Below are positions 8,016-15,175 of a stretch of 25,217 nucleotides of DNA, one piece after another; positions within the stretch are counted from its first letter, which is position 1; every line of letters starts with the position of its first letter. This DNA comes from a virus. The notes under the pieces were generated by a model. That model saw only the letters and a list, made by a program, of their open reading frames with translations, was not told where the DNA came from and searched no databases. The stretch covers positions 1 through 25,217 of the IMG/VR virus record IMGVR_UViG_3300006121_000042; one strand, given 5' to 3'. The position numbers were made by a program, and so were the translations under genes.

Positions 8016-8600
8016 ATGACCACCACAAAGTATTTTCGTCCAACTAGTTTTTCTAATGTATCTATTTTGAATACAACTACTAATCAATACAGTATTGATT
8101 GGAATTACAATGGAGCGATATCAGAAAATAATTATGCAGTGACGCATCAGCCATTGTATACTATCAGTGGTATATGGATGGAAAGATTTTTATCAAATAC
8201 CAGCCAGTTGTGGTGTACAAATCTAAAAATCCCCAATAACAATCAAACAATACATGGTATAGAATTTAATCTTGTAATGGAACGCTATGCTCGTATAGAA
8301 GATTTATTAATACAGTTAACCTTAGGTGGTGAATTAATTGGTAATAATTATGCCAGTACTATAAATCCTGTGCCCGCAGACATTTACACAGGTGATGATT
8401 ACGGAGTAATATTAACTCCTCCGGGTAATAATTTTACCTATGGAGGATCTAATGATTTATGGGGAACTACAAGTTTAACAAGTGCAAATTTAGCAGATCC
8501 TACATTTGGTGTAGTTGTTAGTTTTAAGAGCAATCCAGCGTTTCCGCATAGGGATTTAGCTTATTTGTATCAATTAGGCGTAAGAATCACCTACGCATAA
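8016..8600 (+). CDS. Unrecognised virion-type protein of 194 residues
   Basis: I do not recognise a characterised family. The protein starts MTTTKYFRPTSF and looks beta-rich, without membrane segments. It ends with a compact block, LADPTFGVVVSFKSN then HRDLAYLYQLGVRITYA, resembling the ends of structural proteins of aquatic T4-like phages as I recall them. The frame is open further upstream, including an ATG at 7971. That ATG lies inside the capsid terminator and would add a 15-residue leader made from hairpin sequence, so I chose 8016. No Shine-Dalgarno sequence precedes 8016; the late-promoter-like motif abuts the start. Its place after gp23 among structural genes suggests a head or surface protein, but this is only context. 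Confidence 0.75.
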   Translation: MTTTKYFRPTSFSNVSILNTTTNQYSIDWNYNGAISENNYAVTHQPLYTISGIWMERFLSNTSQLWCTNLKIPNNNQTIHGIEFNLVMERYARIEDLLIQLTLGGELIGNNYASTINPVPADIYTGDDYGVILTPPGNNFTYGGSNDLWGTTSLTSANLADPTFGVVVSFKSNPAFPHRDLAYLYQLGVRITYA

Positions 8601-8606
8601 ATACAT
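8598..8606 (+). promoter_or_regulatory. Late-promoter-like motif TAAATACAT overlapping a stop codon
   Basis: The motif begins with the TAA stop of the preceding gene, in the same 11-base context (GCATAAATACA) as at 3681-3691. It lies 92 bases before the next ATG, and T4 spacing would start transcription near 8609, just before a stem-loop. This makes it the likely promoter for the gene at 8693. Confidence 0.6.
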
Positions 8607-8611
8607 AGTAT

Positions 8612-8670
8612 AAACTTACATGGGGTAAGTTTTATGCGGAAATCCAACCGCGTACGGCCTAGAACGCCGT
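8612..8670 (+). ncRNA. Structured 5' leader with three consecutive stem-loops
   Basis: Three stems occur in 59 bases. Stem 1: AAACTTAC (8612-8619) with GTAAGTTT (8625-8632), 8 bp, 5-base loop. Stem 2: GCGG (8636-8639) with CCGC (8648-8651), 8-base loop. Stem 3: ACGGC (8654-8658) with GCCGT (8666-8670), 7-base loop. CCG (8648-8650) could instead pair with CGG (8655-8657), which would exclude stems 2 and 3, so two alternative folds exist. The segment is more GC-rich than its surroundings and is followed by a strong ribosome-binding site (GAAGGAG). I cannot assign it to a known riboswitch or RNA family. Confidence 0.55.
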
Positions 8671-8692
8671 TATTCTTGAAGGAGAAATTAAA

Positions 8693-10231
8693 ATGGGACG
8701 TCCTTTATCATCAAAGTACTTTGGTCATAGAAACATAGGTACAGACGGCAATTTTGGTGCCGCAAACACAGCAGGCGATGCAGGCCTTGGCGGTCAATCA
8801 GTAAACGGTATTTCAGTAGGAACAGCAGGTTCTTATAATGCTACAAACGCTGACGCATTAACATTAACATTTCCAGCACCATCATTAAGTGGCGAAGGTG
8901 CAGTTAGTGCAACAGGTACACCAAATTTTAAAACATTAACTGCTACAATTAGCGGTACACAAACTCGTGCTTACCCAGTTGCCGCTGGTGCTTTAAGCAT
9001 TGGTTCTAGTTCAGCTACTTCGACTTATACAGCTACAGTTACCAGTGCCGCATTAGCTTCAGTTGCTTATGCAAGTGCTACTACAATTAGTTTCAACACA
9101 ACTGGTACAGCAATGATTTCTGGTACCAGCGTTGTAATCAGCGGTGCAAGTATTACAGGTACTATGACTATTGGTGGTGTAACAATTGCCGCAGGTCAAA
9201 CATACTATGTTGGTACACCAACAACAGCAACAGCCGCAACATTGTATGCAACTTACTCTAATGCTGTTAATGCAACAAGCCCATTGACAATTAGCAACGG
9301 TACAACAACTGGTGCTACATTTACATTTGGTACTACATACGGTACAGTTACAGCAGTAACAGTAGTATCAGGTGGTTCAATTGCCAAAGGTGCAGTAACA
9401 GCATACGCTGTAGCAACTACACCATCGACTTCTGACAGTTCAGGTTCTGGTCTACAAATTACTCCAGCAACATTTGGTCTAGTAAGTTCAACTATTACAC
9501 AAGCTGGTGATGGTTATGTAAACACTTCATTAACAAGTTATACAATTACAGCAACAACAGTTACATCAAACTTAGTTACATTAAGTTCAGTTGATGAAAT
9601 TGTTCCTGGTATGCAATTTACAGCCGCAAGTACAGTTGGTGGTATTACAGGTTCAACAGTTTATTATGTTGCTACAGTAAGCGTTGCTAACAGTCAAATT
9701 ACACTTGCTGACACATACGCTCACGCTATTGCTGGTACAAACATTATCAGCTTGACAACAACTACTGCTCAATCAGTTGCAACAACTATTGCTAGTAATT
9801 TGATTGTATTAACAAGTTCAGGAGCCGCAACAGCTACAGCAACTTTGACAACAGCAGAAACAACTGGTGCTACTGGTAGCGCAACGACCGGACGTTATTC
9901 AGCCATTCTAGCAACAGCATGGGTAGCAGGCGATTCTGGCGCAACTGAAGATGCAAATATTATTAAACAGTCAGCAACACGTCGTTACAAAGTTGAAACA
10001 ACAAATGGTACAAGCGGTGTTTGCACACTAGTAACTGCTACTCCAACATCAGGTCAGATGACTATTCAAGCAACTGATTCAGCTGGCGGTACATACTATG
10101 TAAGCAAATTAACTGCTCACAAAGCAACATTGGTGCCTATCACTGGTACTCAGTTTGCCAGCGGTGCAACAGCTGGTTGGAATTTTTCAACAGCAGTAGT
10201 AAACGTTTCAGTTGTAATCGATAACGGTTAA
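8693..10231 (+). CDS. Thr/Ala/Ser-rich virion protein, probably surface or fibre-related
   Basis: The 512-residue protein starts MGRPLSSKYFGHRNIGTDGNF, an opening I associate with virion proteins of aquatic T4-like phages. The centre is low-complexity Thr/Ala/Ser/Gly/Val with the pattern of beta-sandwich modules. Two stretches look like copies of one module: about 140-185 (TMTIGGVTIAAGQTYYVGT) and about 303-350 (STVGGITGSTVYYVATVSV). The last 100 residues (SATRRYKVETTNGTSGVCTL, then GGTYYVSKLTAHKATLVPI) are less repetitive and may be a folded C-terminal domain. GAAGGAG precedes the ATG. There is no signal peptide or enzyme motif. A role in head decoration, whiskers or fibres is possible; I cannot choose between them. 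Confidence 0.75.
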   Translation: MGRPLSSKYFGHRNIGTDGNFGAANTAGDAGLGGQSVNGISVGTAGSYNATNADALTLTFPAPSLSGEGAVSATGTPNFKTLTATISGTQTRAYPVAAGALSIGSSSATSTYTATVTSAALASVAYASATTISFNTTGTAMISGTSVVISGASITGTMTIGGVTIAAGQTYYVGTPTTATAATLYATYSNAVNATSPLTISNGTTTGATFTFGTTYGTVTAVTVVSGGSIAKGAVTAYAVATTPSTSDSSGSGLQITPATFGLVSSTITQAGDGYVNTSLTSYTITATTVTSNLVTLSSVDEIVPGMQFTAASTVGGITGSTVYYVATVSVANSQITLADTYAHAIAGTNIISLTTTTAQSVATTIASNLIVLTSSGAATATATLTTAETTGATGSATTGRYSAILATAWVAGDSGATEDANIIKQSATRRYKVETTNGTSGVCTLVTATPTSGQMTIQATDSAGGTYYVSKLTAHKATLVPITGTQFASGATAGWNFSTAVVNVSVVIDNG

Positions 10232-10244
10232 TAACTAACTTGAT

Positions 10245-10262
10245 AGGGAGCGCAAGCTCCCT
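10245..10262 (+). other. Intergenic hairpin with GCAA tetraloop
   Basis: AGGGAGC (10245-10251) pairs with GCTCCCT (10256-10262) around GCAA, a stable GNRA tetraloop. Only two T residues follow, so it is not a classic terminator. It could act in RNA processing or stability, or be a weak or phage-modified terminator. It lies between the stop at 10231 and the ribosome-binding site of the next gene. Confidence 0.7.
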
Positions 10263-10274
10263 TGAAGGAATATA

Positions 10275-11234
10275 ATGTCAAGAGTACTTAAAGTAAGTCA
10301 AAGCAATTATAGACTCCAGACTTTGTCTGGAGGTACTATAACTTTGGATACAGGTAATACAGTAGGGACAACGATTATCACAGGTAATTTAGATGTCAAA
10401 GGTATAACAACTACCATTGAATCTACAAATACAACTGTAGCTGATAATATTTTTACTATTGATACCGGTGTTACCGGCAATGGTATTCCGATAGCATTTA
10501 ACTATCAATCAGGATTTCAAATTAATCGCGGCAATTTTAGTGCCGCACAGATTATGTTTAATGAAAGTATTAGTCATTACAGCGGAGTTAGTAACTCTAA
10601 TGTTAATGGTACTTTTCAATTAAAAACAGCAGACAACATAATTAATGCATTACAAGTAGCCACTATCACTAATGATGGTACTACTGATTTAATTTTTGAT
10701 ATGCGTAATGGAAATGGAGTATTGCGTGTAGCAAATACTACCAATTATGAATTACGTGTAACACAAGACAACGATATTACAACTAAAAAATATGTCAACA
10801 CTTACGTGGCAGCGGCTAATGGTGTTGCATCAGTTGACCGTATTTTTTATCCAACAACAGCTCTTAGTGGCAGCGAACAAAGTAAAATTGAAGCATTTAG
10901 TAGCACTATCAATTTATATGTTGGCGGTACAACAATTGCCACCGTAAGTCCTGTAGGAGTTACAATTGGTGACGTTAACATTTATCAAGATACAGTTTCA
11001 AATACCAGTGCAAACAATTTAATTTTTACTGCGGTTAATAATAACGTAGAAGTTAATGGAGTGTTTAATCTTGATGATCAAGCATTGACTCCAGGTTCTA
11101 CTTCGGGCAAAACAAAGATTTATAGTCAAGCTACTTCTGGCCCAGGAAAAACTGGACTATACATCACAAATGTAAATACATCAGATGAATTGGTAAGCAA
11201 GAATCGAGCAGTATTACTAAGCATACTATTTTAA
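10275..11234 (+). CDS. Tail-fibre-like structural protein of 319 residues
   Basis: The opening SRVLKVSQSNYRLQTLSGG is followed by GTTIITGNLDVKGITTTIES and VADNIFTIDTG, a beta-repeat typical of phage fibre and appendage proteins. Near residue 165 is DNDITTKKYVNTYVAAANG, the widespread 'DND-ATKKYVD' segment of tail fibres. The giant adhesin at 15902 has a similar segment near its C-terminus (SDNTISTQRAIKTYIASRL). The protein ends ELVSKNRAVLLSILF, which I recall as a conserved end in aquatic T4-like phages. GAAGGA precedes the ATG. It is probably a trimeric fibre or appendage component; which appendage is unknown. Confidence 0.75.
   Translation: MSRVLKVSQSNYRLQTLSGGTITLDTGNTVGTTIITGNLDVKGITTTIESTNTTVADNIFTIDTGVTGNGIPIAFNYQSGFQINRGNFSAAQIMFNESISHYSGVSNSNVNGTFQLKTADNIINALQVATITNDGTTDLIFDMRNGNGVLRVANTTNYELRVTQDNDITTKKYVNTYVAAANGVASVDRIFYPTTALSGSEQSKIEAFSSTINLYVGGTTIATVSPVGVTIGDVNIYQDTVSNTSANNLIFTAVNNNVEVNGVFNLDDQALTPGSTSGKTKIYSQATSGPGKTGLYITNVNTSDELVSKNRAVLLSILF
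10314..10332 (+). other. Perfect intragenic 8-bp hairpin near the start of a gene
   Basis: CTCCAGAC (10314-10321) pairs with GTCTGGAG (10325-10332) around TTT, in codons for RLQTLSGG, 40 bases into the gene at 10275. Together with the GCAA hairpin 52 bases upstream it brackets the translation start. Confidence 0.6.
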
Positions 11235-11245
11235 TAGGAAAGATT

Positions 11246-11578
11246 ATGGCGTTAACATCGGTAGCAATCGGAACAACAAATACAACAATATATTCAAGTA
11301 GCGGCAATAATGCCATAACTACTATAATTATTTGTAATATTAATGCGTTTAATCCTAGTAATCCAACTGCTAATACTGCAAATTTTACTTTGTATGCAGT
11401 ACCAAACGGACAATCATTAAGCACAACAAATTTAATTGTTAATGCAGTACCTATTACGGCAGGCGAAACATTAAGTTTAGATCAAGAAAAATTAGTGCTA
11501 GGCAATGGAGATGTATTAGTTGCTAAATCAGATACCGCCAGCGCACTAGTAACAACTATAAGTACATTGGCGGTATAA
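11246..11578 (+). CDS. Small beta-rich structural protein (paralogue of 15176-15505)
   Basis: The 110-residue protein is probably a single beta-sandwich domain. Its C-terminal half, TAGETLSLDQEKLVLGNGDVL then KSDTASALVTTISTLAV, aligns by eye with TNSEKIVLGNNSSITLVSDT and SSVDATFSYAEVA of the protein at 15176, and the lengths match (110 and 109). These are therefore paralogues about 4 kb apart. I know no function for the family; similar short proteins occur among fibre genes of aquatic T4-like phages. The stop overlaps the next start (TAATG), so the two are translationally coupled. TAGGAAAG before the ATG serves as ribosome-binding site. Confidence 0.75.
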   Translation: MALTSVAIGTTNTTIYSSSGNNAITTIIICNINAFNPSNPTANTANFTLYAVPNGQSLSTTNLIVNAVPITAGETLSLDQEKLVLGNGDVLVAKSDTASALVTTISTLAV

Positions 11579-12597
11579 TGAGATTTTTAAGACGTCAAAC
11601 ACTTAATCGTCGAGCAGTATTCGACAATAGTTTGTATGTAGACACAAACAATAATATCGTTATGGGCACAACAAATACACTAGTTTTGCCCAGTGGAACT
11701 ACTAACGGAACAAGTCCTCGTCCATATGTTCCAGTAGCAGGAATGATGCGTTATAATACAACTACTAGTAACATAGAAGTGTATCAAGGCAGTAGTTGGA
11801 GAGCATTACGTTATGCAGAGTCAGGCCCAATTGTTCAACAAAATTTAGGCGCCGGTGACGGGCAGTCTGTATATTTTGGACCTTTAAATAGTTTATATAA
11901 TCCCGGAAATGTCAGTAGCAACAACAGTAATTTTGGCGGACAAAATATGCTAGTAGTTGTGGAAAACGTTTTGCAACTAGCTGGTAATAACTATACAGTA
12001 GTACAAAATCCTACTCTAAGTTCAGAAGTTTTTCAACCAATAGTATCTCAAGATGTAACAACTGGGCAAACATCGATACCATTAGTAACAAGTTTAACAG
12101 TAACAAGTGTAGGATCATCTGGAGGTATTGCCACTTTAATTTTTAATACATTATTAGCAAATCCATTTTATGTAGGTCAAACTATTACAGTGACAGATAT
12201 TAATCCATCAGCATATAACGGCAAATTTACAGTTTCTAGTGTAACTCCAGGTAGTGTAAGTTATAGCAGTAGTGCTACTGGTAGTATGCCAGCTGGGTCT
12301 TATGGAACAGTTATGGGTGTAGGTGCCATCTATGCAGGAAATTCAATCATTGGCGCAACAGTATCTGGAACACATATTCCAAACGGTACTACAGTTGCCA
12401 GTATATTAAACGATCCTAATACTGATGCAATTATCAATATTAGATTAAGTCAAGCAACTACTGGCGGAACAATTACTGCTGGAACACAGATCACTATAAC
12501 AGAAAACAGCCAAACTGGTAGTGGTTACTATCTATTCTTTAGTAGCCCTCCTCCATACGGTAAAATTGTAACAGCATTACTGGGTTTTGACCAGTAA
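11578..12597 (+). CDS. Fibre-type protein with RP-G-RYNT-EVY-W motif and Ig-like module
   Basis: The 339-residue protein starts MRFLRRQTLNRRAVFDNSLY. Residues about 39-78 hold the tail-fibre motif LPSGTTNG...RPYVPVAGMMRYNTTT, then EVYQGSSW. The neighbours at 12610 and 14105 carry the same motif. From about 175 to 236 is an Ig-like module (IATLIFNTLLANPFYVGQTI, then YNGKFTVSSVTPGSVSY) that recurs inside both giant adhesins. Between them lies a domain with FGGQNMLVVVENVLQLAGNN. The end, GYYLFFSSPPPYGKIVTALL, looks folded. It overlaps the previous stop by one base and has no separate ribosome-binding site. It probably belongs to the same appendage as its neighbours. Confidence 0.72.
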   Translation: MRFLRRQTLNRRAVFDNSLYVDTNNNIVMGTTNTLVLPSGTTNGTSPRPYVPVAGMMRYNTTTSNIEVYQGSSWRALRYAESGPIVQQNLGAGDGQSVYFGPLNSLYNPGNVSSNNSNFGGQNMLVVVENVLQLAGNNYTVVQNPTLSSEVFQPIVSQDVTTGQTSIPLVTSLTVTSVGSSGGIATLIFNTLLANPFYVGQTITVTDINPSAYNGKFTVSSVTPGSVSYSSSATGSMPAGSYGTVMGVGAIYAGNSIIGATVSGTHIPNGTTVASILNDPNTDAIINIRLSQATTGGTITAGTQITITENSQTGSGYYLFFSSPPPYGKIVTALLGFDQ

Positions 12598-12609
12598 TAA
12601 GGAGCTATC

Positions 12610-13941
12610 ATGGGGCGCGAACTAGGTAGAATTAGTGGCCCGTTACTAGCAGATAATCTGTTACGCAACGGCAATGATCTTGCATTTGAAACAAGTTTAC
12701 TCTACTTAAATGTTTCAAATGGTTTCATTGGCGTTAATAACAATACACCAACTAGAACTTTTGACATTAGCGGGTTAACTTATGCTCCTACTGTAATTGT
12801 AGATACAGAGGCAGATCTAAGCGAATTATACTTTACAACAAATCAAGTACAAAATTTATTTGATGTAATTAATATTCAGCCAAATCAATCTAGCAATCCA
12901 AATATTGTTGTTCCTAGCCTTAGCACTGATAAAATTACTTTAAAAGGAAATACTATCACCGATTACGTTTCGGGAGATAGTATTTTTATTAATCCTACCG
13001 GACAACTAGTAATAGGTACTGCGCTAGCCAATAATAATGTATTGGTCAACGGTGATGTACATGCCACTGGAAATGTTACATTTGATGGTAATATTGTTTT
13101 AGGATCCGGCCCTACAAAAACTATTACTATACCAGCCCAAGTCGATAGTAATATCATTCCGTTAACTACTAACACTTATAATTTAGGTTCTAGTAGCTTG
13201 TATTGGAATACAATTTATAGCAATGCTCTACAAACTGGAGCAATTACCAATACTAATATTCTTACCGGTAGCATGACCATTGGCAATGTTACTGTCGGCA
13301 ATAACAATATTATTGATAATTTATCTGGTGATAATTTAAAGTTTTCAACAAGCGGAACTGGAGTTATTAATCTTAACAACACCATTACTATTCAGCAAGG
13401 TACTATAAATTACAGTCCAACAGTTACACCTTTAACTTTTAATTTTGCCGCAGATTCAATTACTGGTGCTCAAAACGGATACTTGTATTTTAGCGGTTCT
13501 AACGGTTTTGTTCCTCCGGTCGGAACAACTGTACAACGTCCTGTAAATCCTCCGCTAGGTACATTACGTTTTAACACAGACTTGTCTATCTTAGAAGTCT
13601 ATGCCAATGTATCAAATACAGTAACTAGTTTTAATGCAACTACCAATGCTCAATCTAATTCAGGAACAAGTATAATCTATACTACTGGAACTACCGGAAT
13701 GAAAGTAGGCGATCTAGTAACCGGTATAAGTTTACCTGGAGCATTTAGTGCCAACACATTAATAACTAGCATCAATGCTGGAGTAAGTTTTAATATTAGT
13801 AGTCCACTATTGCTTACATTACCTTCAGGAAGTACAGTAAACGCATTACAACAATGGGTACCCAGTATCGGTCTCAGCCCAGTGCTAAGTGCAGACGAGG
13901 TTACTGAAACTATGGACATTTGGACCCTTATACTAGGGTAA
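12610..13941 (+). CDS. GRISGPLL-type fibre protein, copy 1 (443 residues)
   Basis: The N-terminus (LGRISGPLLADNLLRNGNDL, then FETSLLYLNVSNGFIGVN) is nearly the same as that of the next gene, so the two are tandem duplicates. The body has repeated beta segments such as VNGDVHATGNVTFDGNIVLG and NLGSSSLYWNTIYSN, also shared with copy 2. Near residue 315-331 is RPVNPPLGTLRFNT then EVY, and the matching Trp comes only 84 codons later (13855). Copy 2 has 4 codons at this place, so about 80 residues of an Ig-like module (GMKVGDLVTGISLPGAFSAN) are inserted here. The end is LSADEVTETMDIWTLILG. AAGGAG precedes the ATG, 12 bases after the previous gene. A fibre or appendage subunit is the probable role. 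Confidence 0.78.
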   Translation: MGRELGRISGPLLADNLLRNGNDLAFETSLLYLNVSNGFIGVNNNTPTRTFDISGLTYAPTVIVDTEADLSELYFTTNQVQNLFDVINIQPNQSSNPNIVVPSLSTDKITLKGNTITDYVSGDSIFINPTGQLVIGTALANNNVLVNGDVHATGNVTFDGNIVLGSGPTKTITIPAQVDSNIIPLTTNTYNLGSSSLYWNTIYSNALQTGAITNTNILTGSMTIGNVTVGNNNIIDNLSGDNLKFSTSGTGVINLNNTITIQQGTINYSPTVTPLTFNFAADSITGAQNGYLYFSGSNGFVPPVGTTVQRPVNPPLGTLRFNTDLSILEVYANVSNTVTSFNATTNAQSNSGTSIIYTTGTTGMKVGDLVTGISLPGAFSANTLITSINAGVSFNISSPLLLTLPSGSTVNALQQWVPSIGLSPVLSADEVTETMDIWTLILG

Positions 13942-13955
13942 AAAATCAAAACAGC

Positions 13956-13967
13956 TAAATACTATTA
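13956..13967 (+). promoter_or_regulatory. Probable late promoter of copy 2 and downstream genes
   Basis: TAAATACTATTA matches the T4 late core and sits 15 bases after the preceding stop. Transcription would start near 13967, three bases before a perfect 9-bp stem-loop. No stronger promoter is seen before the gene at 14105. Confidence 0.6.
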
Positions 13968-14104
13968 CTGTAAAAACTGACCAAGTTTTTACGATATTCA
14001 ACTGTGGTAAACCGACAAAGAGCCTTTTAAAGGATGCGGAAGAAGGGTAACGCCAGACACCAAACTAGGTTAACCGTGAAACACGGGGTATACGAGGAGC
14101 GTAA
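13968..14104 (+). ncRNA. Long structured 5' leader, family unknown
   Basis: This 137-base leader is not coding. Stem 1: GTAAAAACT (13970-13978) with AGTTTTTAC (13984-13992), 9 bp, loop GACCA. Possible stem 2: CCG (14012-14014) with CGG (14037-14039), enclosing CCTT (14023-14026) with AAGG (14030-14033). Stem 3: CCGTG (14074-14078) with CACGG (14082-14086), loop AAA. Purine-rich single-stranded stretches lie between, for example GCGGAAGAAGGGTAACGCC from 14036. The last stem ends shortly before the ribosome-binding site GAGGAG. The segment is more GC-rich than flanking DNA. ATGCGGAA also occurs in the leader at 8634-8641. I cannot match it to a known riboswitch. Confidence 0.55.
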
Positions 14105-15172
14105 ATGGCTGTTGGTCGAATTTCGGGTCCGCTCTTAAAAGATAATTTGCTTCGTAACGGGGTAAATTTAGCTTTTGAGACGAGCTTACTTTACTTGGAT
14201 GTTAATAACAGCCGTATCGGTATTAATACAACCGCGCCAACCAATGACCTACAAGTTGTAGGTACAACTCGTACTACCAATTTACAAACAACCAACAGTG
14301 CAACGATTGCTACATTTACTGTAAGCAACAATACAATTTCCAGCTCAAGTGGAACAATCAATCTAGTACCAGCAGGCGGCACTAACGGAGTTGTGTATCA
14401 AGGTAATTTAACAGTTGGTACACAATTAAACATTAATGGTAATACTATTAGTACAGTTGGTACTAATACAAATTTAAACATTACCACAACTGGTTCAGGA
14501 CAAGTAACAGTTAACAGCAACGTTTTAGTTAACGGTAATTTACATGCTACTGGAATGATTACTGCTGACGGCAATATTCAATTAGGTGATAGTGGAGTCG
14601 GTGATACTATTCAGTTCAACGGAGAAGTGGATAGTGATATTGTTCCTACTCCTACTAACTCTTGGAATTTGGGATCTAGCTTACTAAACTGGGCTACCAT
14701 TTACAGTAATAATGCAACTATTAATAATATAAATGCAACTTCAATTACTGGAACAGATTATAAAACCGCTAGTTTAGAAATAAACGGCAGTACAATTAGC
14801 ACACGCTCGACAAATACAAATATTAATTTGTTAACAACTGGTTCTGGAGCAGTAAATTTAGGTAATAATTTAAGTATTGCGGCCAATACAATTACTAATA
14901 CTGTTCCTGGTAGTATAACAACTTTTGCTACTACAGGCACTGGTTATGTTGCAGTATCTGGCACAAATGGTATGGTTATTCCAAGCGGTTCAGTTGCCGC
15001 TCGACCAGCAAATGCGTATGCGGCAATTGGTATGATACGTTATAACACTGAACAATATTTGGTCGAAGTTTATACTACAGGTGGCTGGGTAAGTGTTGCT
15101 GGTAGCGCCGGCGGTGTTACTGCACAGTCGGCAGCTGATATTGGTGTAGAACAAGCATTAATTTACGGATAA
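14105..15172 (+). CDS. GRISGPLL-type fibre protein, copy 2 (355 residues)
   Basis: It starts MAVGRISGPLLKDNLLRNGV, then FETSLLYLDVNNSRIGIN, an opening common in aquatic T4-like phages. Beta repeats follow: three blocks of the form GNTIST-GTNTNLNI-TTGSG (about 110-135 and 240-265, with a related block at 75-95), and VNGNLHATGMITADGNIQLG. The fibre motif is uninterrupted: IPSGSVAARPANAY, then IGMIRYNTEQYLVEVYTTGG with Trp directly after. The end is TAQSAADIGVEQALIYG. It is the tandem duplicate of the gene at 12610 but has its own late-promoter-like motif and long structured leader, so its expression is probably controlled separately. GAGGAG precedes the ATG. Confidence 0.8.
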   Translation: MAVGRISGPLLKDNLLRNGVNLAFETSLLYLDVNNSRIGINTTAPTNDLQVVGTTRTTNLQTTNSATIATFTVSNNTISSSSGTINLVPAGGTNGVVYQGNLTVGTQLNINGNTISTVGTNTNLNITTTGSGQVTVNSNVLVNGNLHATGMITADGNIQLGDSGVGDTIQFNGEVDSDIVPTPTNSWNLGSSLLNWATIYSNNATINNINATSITGTDYKTASLEINGSTISTRSTNTNINLLTTGSGAVNLGNNLSIAANTITNTVPGSITTFATTGTGYVAVSGTNGMVIPSGSVAARPANAYAAIGMIRYNTEQYLVEVYTTGGWVSVAGSAGGVTAQSAADIGVEQALIYG

Positions 15173-15175
15173 AAC

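Noticed and set aside
14020-14065. Resemblance of GCGGAAGAAGG...AACGCC to the phage-associated glutamine-riboswitch / Downstream-peptide RNA core
   Set aside because: Only short, scattered matches; the CGTTCA-type left arm and the GGAACGC right arm are missing, so I do not assign the family.
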